Assembly (NCBI GenBank): GCA_009778475.1
Contig: WRJS01000021.1
Coordinates: 1-38,338 of the forward strand
Reading direction: 5' to 3'
DNA: 38,338 nt
Source: Kiritimatiellota bacterium
GTDB taxonomy: Bacteria; Verrucomicrobiota; Kiritimatiellia; RFP12; UBA1067
The notes below the pieces were generated by a model. That model was not told the origin of the DNA. It searched no databases and worked only from the letters and a program-made list of their open reading frames with translations. Shown here one piece after another: positions 26,401 through 34,480 of the stretch. Position 1 is the stretch's first letter. Every line of letters begins with the position of its first letter. Made by a program: the position numbers and the translations under genes.

Positions 26401-28942
26401 CACGTTCCGCCTGCACGACACGGAGAACGGGAACATCGCCTCCACCTTCCTCGGCGACGACACCACCACCGTGAACCTCGCCGGCGGCACGCGCTTCCTG
26501 CTGGACAACTTCAACCCCACCACCCCCTGCCCGTGGTCATTCAACCTCGGCAACGACGCGCGCCTCTACGCGGGCGGAAGGCCCGCCACCCTCACGGGCC
26601 CCGTGACGCTGGCGGGCAACGTCATCGTTGACGGCGCCACCGACCTCACACTATCAGGGCCGCTCTCCGGCAGCGGCAACATCCTCAAGGCGGGTAGCGG
26701 CAACCTCACCCTTTCCTTTGCGGACAACACCTATCAGGGCGACACCACCATCAGTGCGGCTGCCGTCCGCGTCGGCGCCACCAACGCGCTCTCATCCACT
26801 GGCACCGTCACCGCCAACATGGCTAAACTAGAGGTGATCTACGGCGGACGGCAGGAGCTCCCAAGCCTCCTGCTCTTCGGCAGCGGCCTCACGGGCTGGG
26901 GCAACTGGGGCAAGAGCGGCGATGTCGCCGTCAACGGCACCACCACCGTCGAGAGCATGGAATTCATGCCCTTCGCGGGTGTCAACGCCCGCCACTTCGA
27001 GACGGGCGCCCTCGTGCTAAACGGCGGCTTCATCGCCAGCGACACCCTCGCCTTCGGGACGCTTGAAAAGACGACGGCCGCCGCCACCCTCGCCGCCAGC
27101 AACATCAACGTCGAGACGCTCACCGTCACGGGCGGCAGGCTGACGCTGGACGAACTCTCGATTGAGGACGTCTTCCGCATCGGCCGCCCGCTCGTCTGGT
27201 ACGACGCATCCGACGCGGCATCCATCGTGACCAACGCCGAGGGCTTCGTCACCCTGTTCCGCAACAAGGGCATCAGCGCGAACGCGGATGCCGTCCCCGA
27301 CCCGGCGACAACGGCCGCGTCCAACACCTTCTCCGTCGCCACCGCCCCCGACGGGCTGACCTTCATCCGCAAGGACACCGACCCCTACGCCGCGCTGATG
27401 AGCAACGCCGACATCGGCATCACGGGCACCGCGCCGCGCACCCTCTTCGCCGCCGCGCGGCGCATCCTGCCGGACAAGGGCCTCCAGATTCATTACGGCC
27501 CGAACGCGAACGGGCAGGCCTTCGCGTTTGACATCGGCACCGCGAACATCTACTACTACCTTTACAGCAACGACATCCAAGTGGGCAACAGCGTTGCAGC
27601 GGGGGAGCCCCTTGTGCTGACCCACATGTCTGGCGGGGAGGGCAACGCCATGCTGCGGCAGGCTTGGCTGAACGGCGTGTACATGGGGGAGAAAAGCGAC
27701 GGCACGTTCAACACCGTCAACAACCGCTTCCGGCTCTTCGCGCGGGCCGGGCAGAATGCGTTGCAGGGCGACATCGGCGAGGTCCTCTTCTTCAACCGCA
27801 CGCTCTCCGACGCCGAGCGCCGCGCCGTCGAGCGCTACCTCTCGCGCAAGTGGCATTCCGCCGACACGCCCGCCCTGCCCCCCGCGCTCGCGCCGGGCAC
27901 GGACGTGGCGCTCGTGCCCACGCCCCAGCAGGACGCCGCCGCGTCAATCGCGTTCCCCTTCGACGACACGACCTGCGGCATCTCCACCAACAAGCGCTAC
28001 ACCCATGCGCTCGACTTCGGCAACAACACGGCGGCGGCCAACGTCGTCAACGGCGTCCCCTTCACCCCCATCGCGGGGAACGACGCCCAGGCGGGGGTCT
28101 CGCTCGTGTACAACAACCGCGCGAACAACAACACCATCAACACGCAGATCCTGCCGTGGTGCGTGTTCCGCACGCTCCTCCCGAACATGATGTATTCGAA
28201 CAGCGGCAACCCGACGGCGGTGACGCTCAGCGGCCTGACGCCGGGCAAGGCGTACGAGATCGCGCTCATCAACCGCCCGTGGAGCAGCGACGGCAATTTC
28301 ACCAACCGCCGGATGACCGTCAACTTCATCAACGGCACGGCGCGCGACCTGCTGACGTTCAACAACGAATGCTCGCTGGTGCAAATCCTCAATTGGCGAT
28401 ACGTCGCGCAGGGCGAGTCCGTGACCGTCACGCTGATCAACACCACGACCTCCCTCACGCTCCACCTCTACGCGCTGACCAACGAGGAGCTCCCCCCCAC
28501 CGCCGCCGACGGCAACGACCTCTTGCCGCTCCTCGACCTCGGCAGCCGCCCCGAGACCATCCGTAACCTCACCGGCTCCGGCACGGTCACGGGCGACGGC
28601 GCCGTGGCGCTCACCGTCACGGGCGAGATCACCACCCCCTCCGTCATCAACTTCGACGGCGCGAAACCCGTGTTCGACGGCGCGGTGTTCCGCGCCGCTC
28701 CCGATTGCGGGCGCGTCCATGTCGTCGGCGAGGCAGACTTCTCCGCGCTCACCGTCGCCGCCGTCCCTGGCATCGTCAACCCGCGCAGTATGCGCCGCAT
28801 GATACTTTCCGCGACAGGCGGCGTCACCGCCCTGCCCGCGCTGCACCCCGAGCTCCGCGCCACGAACCGCCTCGAGCTCTCCGGCGACGGCAACAGCGTC
28901 TGGATCGCCCCCGTCATCGGCACCGCCATCATCCTGAAATAA
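23408..28942 (+). CDS. Giant beta-strand-repeat surface protein with a duplicated domain and LamG-like domain
   Basis: About 1844 aa from ATG 23408, chosen because AAGGAG lies at 23397-23402 and a signal peptide follows (MKVCLKYVSGALLAFGAFSASG). The mature start (ITWTGNAGDGEWLTQENWNP) is typical of beta-strand-repeat proteins. Clear repeat units start near residues 303, 829 and 1094 (for example KAGDGALTVYGANDHSG). A module of about 180 residues occurs twice, at about 554-737 and 1521-1696: each opens GIS.(S/N)K.YTH.L.FG and closes LHLYALTNE.LP. Between them, about 1261-1485, lies a LamG-like domain (PLVWYDASDAASI … GEVLFFNRTLSDAE … YLSRKWHS). The C-terminus is GTAIILK, as in the protein at 1654-6117. 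No barrel or PEP-CTERM is present. Probably a surface or secreted glycan-associated fibre, co-transcribed with the GH10 gene 3 bases downstream. Confidence 0.83.
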   Translation: MMKTRNANVSMKVCLKYVSGALLAFGAFSASGVDITWTGNAGDGEWLTQENWNPVRVPQAGDLAIFSAAGGALAVSDNCTIQRVRVNGPADVTLNIAADKTLLVSNTGGEGMLALGGNLTVNGPGLLGHTTAGGVNHLDDGANPGFTLAIHAQIVAPDGGADTGFETWVGNGAKGGTVILGCEANAFTLGIAAGNGHTICVSKLADLGQPSSIGAGNAFYPNRGSVLRYTGADDSTDWPVRLNGGDAVLGFGGGIEQDGTGILTWAGPIYNNSNNAQTLLLGGDSAHEGRVTGDIYNNVGTLAVRKYGSGTWVLAGDNTFTGSLAVEGGTLGLDSANATRNVAQITMADGTALSVNPSATDGFSAVVPQVFSPGSVTLTVADAPTDSSVTFNTLSAIRVAVIAPQAGTAFNRVFITGFPAGPVGAWLTLNGGAAEYDLTDGLKPLSTPLTTGRLDTKGNPLPDGATVRAVIDGIGTGNDIWAVNDPTALYSLTMDVAGDDATVDLGGKRLMLNRVAVNAGADALTLANGTLTAPLTPAATGGARISVIRTDAATGISPSKDYTHLLSFGSIAATVNGVTVPAANATSGTVTGSDGLGYGWLNAPGNAANQGTLAAGTTDPGSGGGLNDLIFSMRYSGGGSPSMVTLTDLTDGESYELTFFTRHWNDFNYSRLAHVTFITDGSGVPSAPVAFNTESPSVTVITFRYTLTGTNAVTMTLTNIGSENRTLHLYALTNERLPGSPVLTPVAPGVLALASAGGAPLTVSAALADNANPVNLVKEGAGELRLSGPVDTTGTIALLADGLVIDVPSGLTRELAAMPYPRLTGSGGFTKAGDGALTVYGANDHSGPTTVAQGTLRIGGGSPLGSGDVTVLDGAALDIGGDAGTPNATGVRKYMLDGPRTVTIRGAGPDGNGAYVNNSLFNQRYSTTGVALSGDATVGSTAVVPALNEMVGSISVLAQGGTFTLNGHTLTKKSDNLLSMGNGIIDTTGGGTFDILQGTFRLHDTENGNIASTFLGDDTTTVNLAGGTRFLLDNFNPTTPCPWSFNLGNDARLYAGGRPATLTGPVTLAGNVIVDGATDLTLSGPLSGSGNILKAGSGNLTLSFADNTYQGDTTISAAAVRVGATNALSSTGTVTANMAKLEVIYGGRQELPSLLLFGSGLTGWGNWGKSGDVAVNGTTTVESMEFMPFAGVNARHFETGALVLNGGFIASDTLAFGTLEKTTAAATLAASNINVETLTVTGGRLTLDELSIEDVFRIGRPLVWYDASDAASIVTNAEGFVTLFRNKGISANADAVPDPATTAASNTFSVATAPDGLTFIRKDTDPYAALMSNADIGITGTAPRTLFAAARRILPDKGLQIHYGPNANGQAFAFDIGTANIYYYLYSNDIQVGNSVAAGEPLVLTHMSGGEGNAMLRQAWLNGVYMGEKSDGTFNTVNNRFRLFARAGQNALQGDIGEVLFFNRTLSDAERRAVERYLSRKWHSADTPALPPALAPGTDVALVPTPQQDAAASIAFPFDDTTCGISTNKRYTHALDFGNNTAAANVVNGVPFTPIAGNDAQAGVSLVYNNRANNNTINTQILPWCVFRTLLPNMMYSNSGNPTAVTLSGLTPGKAYEIALINRPWSSDGNFTNRRMTVNFINGTARDLLTFNNECSLVQILNWRYVAQGESVTVTLINTTTSLTLHLYALTNEELPPTAADGNDLLPLLDLGSRPETIRNLTGSGTVTGDGAVALTVTGEITTPSVINFDGAKPVFDGAVFRAAPDCGRVHVVGEADFSALTVAAVPGIVNPRSMRRMILSATGGVTALPALHPELRATNRLELSGDGNSVWIAPVIGTAIILK

Positions 28943-28945
28943 GCC

Positions 28946-30244
28946 ATGGATACGCACATGAAACGGATCGCCATTCTGACACTGCTGGGGTTTTCTGCGA
29001 TGGCGCAGGAGGGCTGGCTTGAACAAGCAAACGCCCGCATCGAAGAGCACCGCAAAGCGCCCTGCCGCATCCGTGTGACGAAAGGCGGCGAGCCTGTCGC
29101 CAACGCCTCCGTCCGCATGGACATGACGCGCAACGAGTTCCTCTTCGGCAGCAACATCTTCAAACTCGATGAGAACAAAACGCCGCAGGACAATCAGGCG
29201 TATGCCGAGCGTTTCGCCGGCCTGTTCAACTTCGCCACGCTCGGCTTCTACTGGTCGAGCTACGAGTGGAAACGGGGAAGCCCAGGCTACGCCAAATCCG
29301 AGAAGGTCGCGGCGTGGTGCAAAGAGCACGGCATCACGGCCAAAGGGCACCCCCTCGTCTGGAACACCGGCGACCCCGGCTGGATCAAGCCCCTGTCCGT
29401 GGACGAGGTGTACGGTGCGCAGCTCGGCAGGGCCGCCGCTTGCGCCGAACGTTTCCGCGACAAGATCGACGTGTGGGACGTGATCAACGAGGTCACCGAA
29501 TGGCAGCGTGACGAGATGTGGAAGAAATCCCCCAAGCTCACCGAGCTCGGCAAAAAATTCGGCGACCCCGAGCTGGTGAAGGCGAGCTTCGCCGCCACCC
29601 GCGCAGGCAACCCCAACGCCATCCTCCTCATCAACGACTACATCCTCGACGCCCCTTACGCCGCCCTGCTCGACAAGCTCAACGCGCCCGACGGCAAGCC
29701 CGTGTTCGACGCCATCGGGCTACAGACGCACACGCACATCAAAGGCATCGAGCATTACGGCAACGAGGCCCTCTGGGCGATTTGCGAACGCTTCGCGCGC
29801 TTCGGCGTGCCGCTCCATTTCACGGAGATGACCATCGTCTCGACGCTCCAGCGCAACATGGTGTGGAAAGACACCGCAACGAGCCCCGAGGGCGAGGCTT
29901 GGCAGCGCGACGAGGTGCTGCGGATCTACACCCTCCTCTTCTCCCACCCCTCCGTGGCGGCGATCACTTGGTGGGACTTCAGCGACCAAGGCGCGTGGAT
30001 GGGCGCCCCCGCCGGGCTCCTCCGCGCCGACATGACCCCCAAGCCGGCCTACGACGCGCTCCGCGAGCGCATCCACACCGACTGGTCCACGCACGCGGAC
30101 CTGAAAACCGGCGCCGACGGCACCGCCACCCTCCGCGCCTTCCGTGGCGAATACCGCGTGACCGCCATCCTCCCCGACGGCGCCCGCAAAGAAGCCACCG
30201 CCACCGTCCGCCCCGGCGACAACCCCATCGACGTGGCGTTTTGA
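28946..30244 (+). CDS. GH10 endo-1,4-beta-xylanase-like glycoside hydrolase
   Basis: A 432-aa exported enzyme. Start ATG 28946 or, equally possible, ATG 28958 (MKRIAILTLLGFSAMAQ, the signal peptide proper). Residues about 35-75 form a small beta domain (CRIRVTKGGEPVANASVRM … NEFLFGSNIF) common in PVC GH10 proteins. The catalytic (beta/alpha)8 barrel shows KGHPLVWN, the acid/base Glu 182 in WDVINEVTEW, the nucleophile Glu 294 in LHFTEMTIVS, and ITWWDFSDQGAWMG. A C-terminal extension of about 55 residues (DLKTGADGTATLRAFRGEYRV…) looks like a second beta-sandwich. It should cleave beta-1,4-xylan or related polymers outside the cell. It begins 3 bases after the giant repeat protein, so the two are probably one transcript. 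Confidence 0.92.
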   Translation: MDTHMKRIAILTLLGFSAMAQEGWLEQANARIEEHRKAPCRIRVTKGGEPVANASVRMDMTRNEFLFGSNIFKLDENKTPQDNQAYAERFAGLFNFATLGFYWSSYEWKRGSPGYAKSEKVAAWCKEHGITAKGHPLVWNTGDPGWIKPLSVDEVYGAQLGRAAACAERFRDKIDVWDVINEVTEWQRDEMWKKSPKLTELGKKFGDPELVKASFAATRAGNPNAILLINDYILDAPYAALLDKLNAPDGKPVFDAIGLQTHTHIKGIEHYGNEALWAICERFARFGVPLHFTEMTIVSTLQRNMVWKDTATSPEGEAWQRDEVLRIYTLLFSHPSVAAITWWDFSDQGAWMGAPAGLLRADMTPKPAYDALRERIHTDWSTHADLKTGADGTATLRAFRGEYRVTAILPDGARKEATATVRPGDNPIDVAF

Positions 30245-30300
30245 TTCATATCGTAATTTAACGCGATATTGTCACATTCTCCCCACCTTTAACAGATCGA

Positions 30301-30434
30301 GTGTCCTGTAAAATACAGATTTCACGATGGAGGGCGAACGTCCCCGCGAGCCGTCAGGCACATTGGAGGGCGAGCGTCCCCGCGAGCCGTTAGACAGATG
30401 GAGGGCGAGCGTCCTCGCGAGCCGTTAGACACAT
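30301..30434. repeat. MITE end fused to a three-unit 35-36 bp tandem repeat
   Basis: 30301-30342 repeats the right end and inner hairpin sequence of the MITE at 10502-10606 (GTGTCCTGTAAAATACAGAT then TTCACGATGGAGGGCGA). It passes directly into three tandem units: 30328-30363, 30364-30398 and 30399-30434, each starting TGGAGGGCGA and containing CGCGAGCCGT. No second MITE end and no flanking TA are visible. The units touch with no spacers, so this is not a CRISPR array. The 337 bases between the GH10 stop and the next gene hold only this and the two hairpins listed next. Confidence 0.8.
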
Positions 30435-30446
30435 TGCGGTTTCCTG

Positions 30447-30476
30447 CCCCATTGGCCGCACGCCGCACCAATGGGG
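30447..30476. repeat. Hairpin CCCCATTGG / CCAATGGGG
   Basis: A perfect 9-bp inverted repeat with a 12-base loop lies between two convergent genes. No T-run follows on either strand, so a role in transcription termination is unproven. Confidence 0.6.
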
Positions 30477-30553
30477 TCCCCTGTCCCGCTCGTCGGGCGG
30501 GGAGGACAAGGGATTCAGGATGGATATTCATTACGCACGCCGAGGTCGCAATT

Positions 30554-30579
30554 GCAAGGCAGAAGCCTTGCGCTCCCGG
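30554..30579 (+). repeat. REP-like hairpin (family i), loop AGAA
   Basis: GCAAGGC AGAA GCCTTGC at 30554-30571, followed by GCTCCCGG, is a forward copy of the family seen at 1269. It ends three bases before the stop codon of the minus-strand gene at 30582. Confidence 0.8.
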
Positions 30580-30581
30580 GT

Positions 30582-31616
30582 TTAACGCGCGGCCTCGTCG
30601 AGGAAGGCCTGGAGGTTGGCGGTGGATACGCCGGGCGGTATGCCGCCGCCGCAGGAGAAGATGACGCGCGAATAATCATGGCCGAGCGCGTGCTTCATCG
30701 CGGCGACGGCGCGGCGCACGTCGTCCGGGGTCCCGGCCGCCAGCACGTCGCGCGGGGGGATGTTGCCCAGCAGGGCGACGCCCCCCCCTACCCTCTCGCG
30801 CATCTCGGCGATGGGGTGCTCGAAACTGAAGTTGAAGAGGTTCACGCCTATGCCATCGAGCAGGGGCGCGCACTCGGTCCCGTTCGCGTCGTTGTGGAAC
30901 AGGCGCACGTCGCTGTCGATTGCGGCGAAGGCGCGTTTGAGATATGGCGCGGCGAAGGCCGCCGCGTCATCCGCGCCGAGGAAACCGACGATGTCGTCCA
31001 GCAGCATCACGCCCCTGATGGTCGGGAGCGTGGCGGCCTGAAGCTTGAGCCAGTCCTCAAGGAAGTCCGTGATGACGCCGAGCATGGCGTGTGTGCCTTC
31101 GGGGTCGAGCTGCATGGCCATAAGGAACTCCGTCGTGCCCATGAGGAAGGAGGCGATGTTCAGCGGCCCGCGCGCGACGGCGAAGCGGATGGCGTGACCC
31201 TCCGCCTCAATCGCGGGGCGGGCGTGCTGCAAGCGGCGGAGCGTGAAGGGCAGCAGGCCTGCGGTGCGCACGTCGGGCTTGTCGAGGCGCAAGGCCTGTT
31301 CGTCGGACTGCCCAAGGCGCTCGGCGAAGGGCAGCTCGTTCTCGTGCCAGACGAGGCGCGCGCCGAACGCGGAGGGCTCTGTACACATCCCGTACTCCGA
31401 CCAGAAACCCGGCAGGAACACTGCGGACGGGAACGTGCGGATGGCTTTCAGGTTCACGTCCAGCCACACCGTCTCCGAAGCGTAGTAATCGAGGATGGAG
31501 GACTCGCCCCCCCACCCCGGCAGCCACGGGCTGTCAATAATGAAACCGCACAGCGGCTTGTCCAACCGCTGGCCGCGGGTCACGGCGAGCAGTGCTTCCC
31601 ATTGGTGTTGCGTCAT
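30582..31616 (-). CDS. Uroporphyrinogen decarboxylase family protein
   Basis: A 344-aa (beta/alpha)8-barrel protein of the URO-D superfamily (PF01208), which includes haem-pathway HemE and corrinoid methyltransferases such as MtaA. Seen: an N-terminal region TFPSAVFLPGFWSEYGMCTEPSAFG, RFAVARGPLNIASFLMGTTEFL in the middle, FHNDANGTECAPLLDGIGVNLFNFSFEH and VALLGNIPPRDVLAAGTPDDV, then VIFSCGGGIPPGVSTANLQAFL. The HxC zinc motif of MtaA-type enzymes reads HND here, with one Cys retained in SCGGG. This is not HemE itself by motif; a methyltransferase-like or other role is possible. It stands alone on the minus strand, with hairpin repeats on both sides. Confidence 0.85.
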   Translation of the reverse strand: MTQHQWEALLAVTRGQRLDKPLCGFIIDSPWLPGWGGESSILDYYASETVWLDVNLKAIRTFPSAVFLPGFWSEYGMCTEPSAFGARLVWHENELPFAERLGQSDEQALRLDKPDVRTAGLLPFTLRRLQHARPAIEAEGHAIRFAVARGPLNIASFLMGTTEFLMAMQLDPEGTHAMLGVITDFLEDWLKLQAATLPTIRGVMLLDDIVGFLGADDAAAFAAPYLKRAFAAIDSDVRLFHNDANGTECAPLLDGIGVNLFNFSFEHPIAEMRERVGGGVALLGNIPPRDVLAAGTPDDVRRAVAAMKHALGHDYSRVIFSCGGGIPPGVSTANLQAFLDEAAR

Positions 31617-31634
31617 CTAAAACCTCCGTTTTTA

Positions 31635-31730
31635 TTACACAGAGTTTCACAGAGGAGACACAGAGGCACACAGAGTTTTTTTAGAATTTCTCTGTGAACC
31701 TCTGTGGCATCTCTGTGGTTCTCTGTGTAA
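31635..31730. repeat. Long inverted repeat (family iii, CACAGAG type), 41-bp arms
   Basis: The arms at 31635-31675 and 31690-31730 are built of CACAGAG units with variable 2-3 base spacers. The units match perfectly as inverted copies and the spacers do not. The loop is 14 bases. It starts 18 bases upstream of the start codon of the gene at 30582-31616, in its likely 5' region. Confidence 0.85.
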
Positions 31731-31753
31731 CATTTATCCGCCCGTTTAATTTA

Positions 31754-31836
31754 ACCGCAGATTACACAGATTAAAACAACCATCTGTGTAATCTGTGGTC
31801 GAACAAAACTATCCTGTAAAATCCTGTTCATCCTGT
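31754..31836. repeat. Inverted repeat ACCGCAGATTACACAGAT plus ATCCTGT units
   Basis: 18-bp arms at 31754-31771 and 31782-31799 match at 17 of 18 positions around a 10-base loop. They are followed by three ATCCTGT direct repeats (about 31811-31836). Together with the repeat at 31635-31730 they fill the 254-base gap before clpC; no gene is seen there. Confidence 0.8.
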
Positions 31837-31870
31837 CAAAAAAAATCCTCTCTGAAACCCGCAATCTGGC

Positions 31871-34456
31871 TCATCCCTTCGCCTCTTCGTTGTCGCTCTT
31901 CTTTGCGCGGGTGCGGGGCTTTGTTTTCGGGGGTTCGGGCGGGGAGGCGCGGAAGACGAGGGACTGGTTGTCGGCGGCGGTGGTGACGGCGATCTCGCCG
32001 GAGGCGATGTCGCCGCGCAGGATTTCTTCCGCGAGGGGGTCCTCGAGCATCCGCTCGATGGTGCGGCGCAGGGGGCGCGCGCCGAGGGCGGGGTCGAAGC
32101 CTTTGGAGACCAGCAGGTCGGCCGCGGCGGCATCGAGGGCGAGGGTGATGCCCTTGCCCTCCAGGCGCGCGCGCACCTTGGCGAGCTCGATGTCGAGGAT
32201 GCTGACGACGTCGGACTTGTCGAGTTTCTTGAAGACGATGATGTCGTCGAAGCGGTTGAGGAACTCGGGCTTGAAGACCTGCTTGGCGGCGTTGACCATG
32301 CGGTCGCGGAGGCGGTCGTAGTCTTCGGCGGCGGTGGCGCGCCCGAAGCCGAGCCCCTGCCCCTGCTTCGCGGAGTCGATGCCGAGGTTGGAGGTGAGGA
32401 TGACGACGGTGTTGCGGAAGTCGATCTGGCGGCCGAGGCTGTCGGTGAGGTGCCCTTCCTCCAGAATCTGGAGGAGCATGTTCATCACGTCGGGGTGGGC
32501 CTTCTCGACCTCGTCGAAGAGCACGACGCTGTAGGGGCGGCGGCGGACGCGCTCGGTCAACTGGCCGCCCTCCTCGTGGCCGATGTAGCCGGGGGGCGAG
32601 CCGATGAGGCGCGAGACGCTGAACTTCTCCATGTACTCGGACATGTCGATCTGCACGAGGGCCTTGCCGTCGCCGAACATTTTCTCGGCGAGGACTTTGG
32701 CGAGCAGGGTCTTGCCCACGCCGGTGGGGCCGAGGAAGATGAAGGAGCCGATGGGGCGCTTGGGGTCTTTCAGGTCGGCGCGCGAGCGGCGCAGGGCGCG
32801 CGCGATGGCCTGTATGGCCGGGGCCTGCCCGACGACCTCGCCGGTGAGCTCCGCCTCGATTTTCAGCAGACGCTCGGTCTCGGTCTGGCTCATGCGCTTG
32901 ATGGGGACGCCGCTGATGTGGGCGACGGTCTCGGTGATGTCATCGAGGGTGACGTCGAGGGTCTTCTCGGCGTAGTCTTTCTTCCACTTCTCGACGACGC
33001 TCGCGAGTTCCTGCTTGGCGACGCGCTCCTCGTCGCGCAGGGCGGCGGCCTCTTCGAACTGCTGGTCAATGATGGCCTTGTCCTTGCGCCCGGCGATCTC
33101 TTGGATGCGCGTCTCGTAGGTGCGCACGTCGGGCGGGCGGATGGTGACGCGCATACGGACGCGCGCGCCGGCCTCGTCGATGGCGTCGATGGCCTTGTCG
33201 GGCAACTGGCGGCCGGGGAGGTAGCGGGCGGTGAGTTTGGCGGCGGCCGCGAGCGCGGGGGCCTCGTACAGCACGTTGTGGTGGGCCTCGTAGCGGGGCG
33301 CGAGGCCCTTGAGGATGGCGATGGTCTCCTCGACGGTCGGCTCGTCCACGCGGATGGTCTGGAAGCGGCGCTCGAGCGCGGCGTCCTTCTCGATGGACTT
33401 GCGGTACTCGTTGAGGGTGGTGGCGCCGATGCACTGGAGTTCGCCGCGCGCGAGCGCGGGCTTGATGATGTTGGCCGCGTCCATGGCGCCCTCCGCGCCG
33501 CCCGCGCCGACGATGGTGTGCAGTTCGTCGAGGAACAGCACGACGTTCTTCTCGCGGCGGATCTCGTCCACGACAGCCTTGATGCGCTCCTCGAACTGGC
33601 CACGGTATTTGGTGCCGGCCACGAGCAGGGCCATGTCGAGCGCGATGACGCGCTTGCCGCGCATACGCTCCGGGACGTCGCCGTTGACGATGGCGTAGGC
33701 GAGGCCTTCGACGACGGCGGTCTTGCCCACGCCCGCCTCGCCGAGCAGCACGGCGTTGTTCTTGGAGCGGCGGCTCAGGACCTGGATGACGCGCTCGAGC
33801 TCGCTCTTGCGCCCGACCATGGGGTCGAGTTCGCCCTTCTTCGCCATCGCGGTCAGGTCGCGCCCGAACGCGTTGAGCGCCGGGGTCTTGCTCTTCTTCC
33901 CGGCCCTCTTGCCGCCTTCGCCGGACGGGTTCTCTGTGTCGCTGGGCGGCTCCTCGGTTGGCGGGAAATCGTCCGGATCATCCGGGTCGTCGGTCTCGTC
34001 CGAATCGTCCCCCGCCTCGCCGAAGATGCTGCGGATGCCGTCGATGACGGCGGAGGGGGTCACGTTGAGCGAGGCCAGGGCCTGGGCCGCGACACCCTCG
34101 CCCTCGCGGACGAGCGCGAGCAGGATGTGCTCCGTGCCGCCCTGCGGCTGCTGCATGGCGCGCGCCTCCGCGACGGCGAGTTGCAGGACCTTCTTGGTGC
34201 GCGGAGTCATGGGCAACTCGCCGAGGGTCTTGGTCTCGCCGCCGACGCCGATCATGCGCTCCACCGCAAGGCGCACGTCATCCAGCGCGACGCCGAGTTT
34301 GCCCAGCACGGCAAAGGCGACGCCATCGCCCAGCGCGAGCAGCCCGAGCAGCAGGTGCTCCGTGCCGATGTACGAGTGGTTGAAGTGCCGCGCCTCTTTG
34401 ACCGCGAGTTGAATCGCCTTCTGCGCGCGCGGCGTGAAATTTCCGTAAACGTTCAT
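31871..34456 (-). CDS. clpC: ATP-dependent Clp protease ATP-binding subunit ClpC
   Basis: An 861-aa AAA+ unfoldase that feeds proteins to ClpP in the cytoplasm. Domains in order: two Clp-N repeats (residues 5-145, [34 protein letters not shown] and [18 protein letters not shown]); an acidic low-complexity linker (about 150-190, [14 protein letters not shown]) that is longer than usual; NBD1 with Walker A GEAGVGKT (239-246) and [15 protein letters not shown]; a UVR motif within a coiled middle segment ([16 protein letters not shown]), which marks ClpC rather than ClpA or ClpB; and NBD2 with [29 protein letters not shown] and LTSNLG. No adaptor or clpP is in the window. The start ATG 34456 has GGAG in the loop of an A/T hairpin (34460-34480). 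Confidence 0.95.
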   Translation of the reverse strand: MNVYGNFTPRAQKAIQLAVKEARHFNHSYIGTEHLLLGLLALGDGVAFAVLGKLGVALDDVRLAVERMIGVGGETKTLGELPMTPRTKKVLQLAVAEARAMQQPQGGTEHILLALVREGEGVAAQALASLNVTPSAVIDGIRSIFGEAGDDSDETDDPDDPDDFPPTEEPPSDTENPSGEGGKRAGKKSKTPALNAFGRDLTAMAKKGELDPMVGRKSELERVIQVLSRRSKNNAVLLGEAGVGKTAVVEGLAYAIVNGDVPERMRGKRVIALDMALLVAGTKYRGQFEERIKAVVDEIRREKNVVLFLDELHTIVGAGGAEGAMDAANIIKPALARGELQCIGATTLNEYRKSIEKDAALERRFQTIRVDEPTVEETIAILKGLAPRYEAHHNVLYEAPALAAAAKLTARYLPGRQLPDKAIDAIDEAGARVRMRVTIRPPDVRTYETRIQEIAGRKDKAIIDQQFEEAAALRDEERVAKQELASVVEKWKKDYAEKTLDVTLDDITETVAHISGVPIKRMSQTETERLLKIEAELTGEVVGQAPAIQAIARALRRSRADLKDPKRPIGSFIFLGPTGVGKTLLAKVLAEKMFGDGKALVQIDMSEYMEKFSVSRLIGSPPGYIGHEEGGQLTERVRRRPYSVVLFDEVEKAHPDVMNMLLQILEEGHLTDSLGRQIDFRNTVVILTSNLGIDSAKQGQGLGFGRATAAEDYDRLRDRMVNAAKQVFKPEFLNRFDDIIVFKKLDKSDVVSILDIELAKVRARLEGKGITLALDAAAADLLVSKGFDPALGARPLRRTIERMLEDPLAEEILRGDIASGEIAVTTAADNQSLVFRASPPEPPKTKPRTRAKKSDNEEAKG

Positions 34457-34459
34457 GAC

Positions 34460-34480
34460 AAAAAAAACTCCGTTTTTTTT
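34460..34480 (-). promoter_or_regulatory. 5' leader hairpin with the clpC ribosome site in its loop
   Basis: Eight A's and a C (minus strand 34480-34472) pair with a G and eight T's (34468-34460), leaving only GGA in the loop. GGAG is the only plausible Shine-Dalgarno for clpC, whose ATG is 3 bases past the stem. The weak A-U stem could open with temperature. The T-run could also act as part of a weak terminator for transcripts coming from lpxA. Confidence 0.5.

Noticed and set aside
30328-30434. Short tandem repeats as a CRISPR array.
   Set aside because: Units are contiguous with no variable spacers and there are no cas genes in the window.
30398-30664. Small plus-strand frame beginning MEGERPREP.
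   Set aside because: It translates the tandem repeat and hairpins and ends over the opposite gene; no ribosome site.
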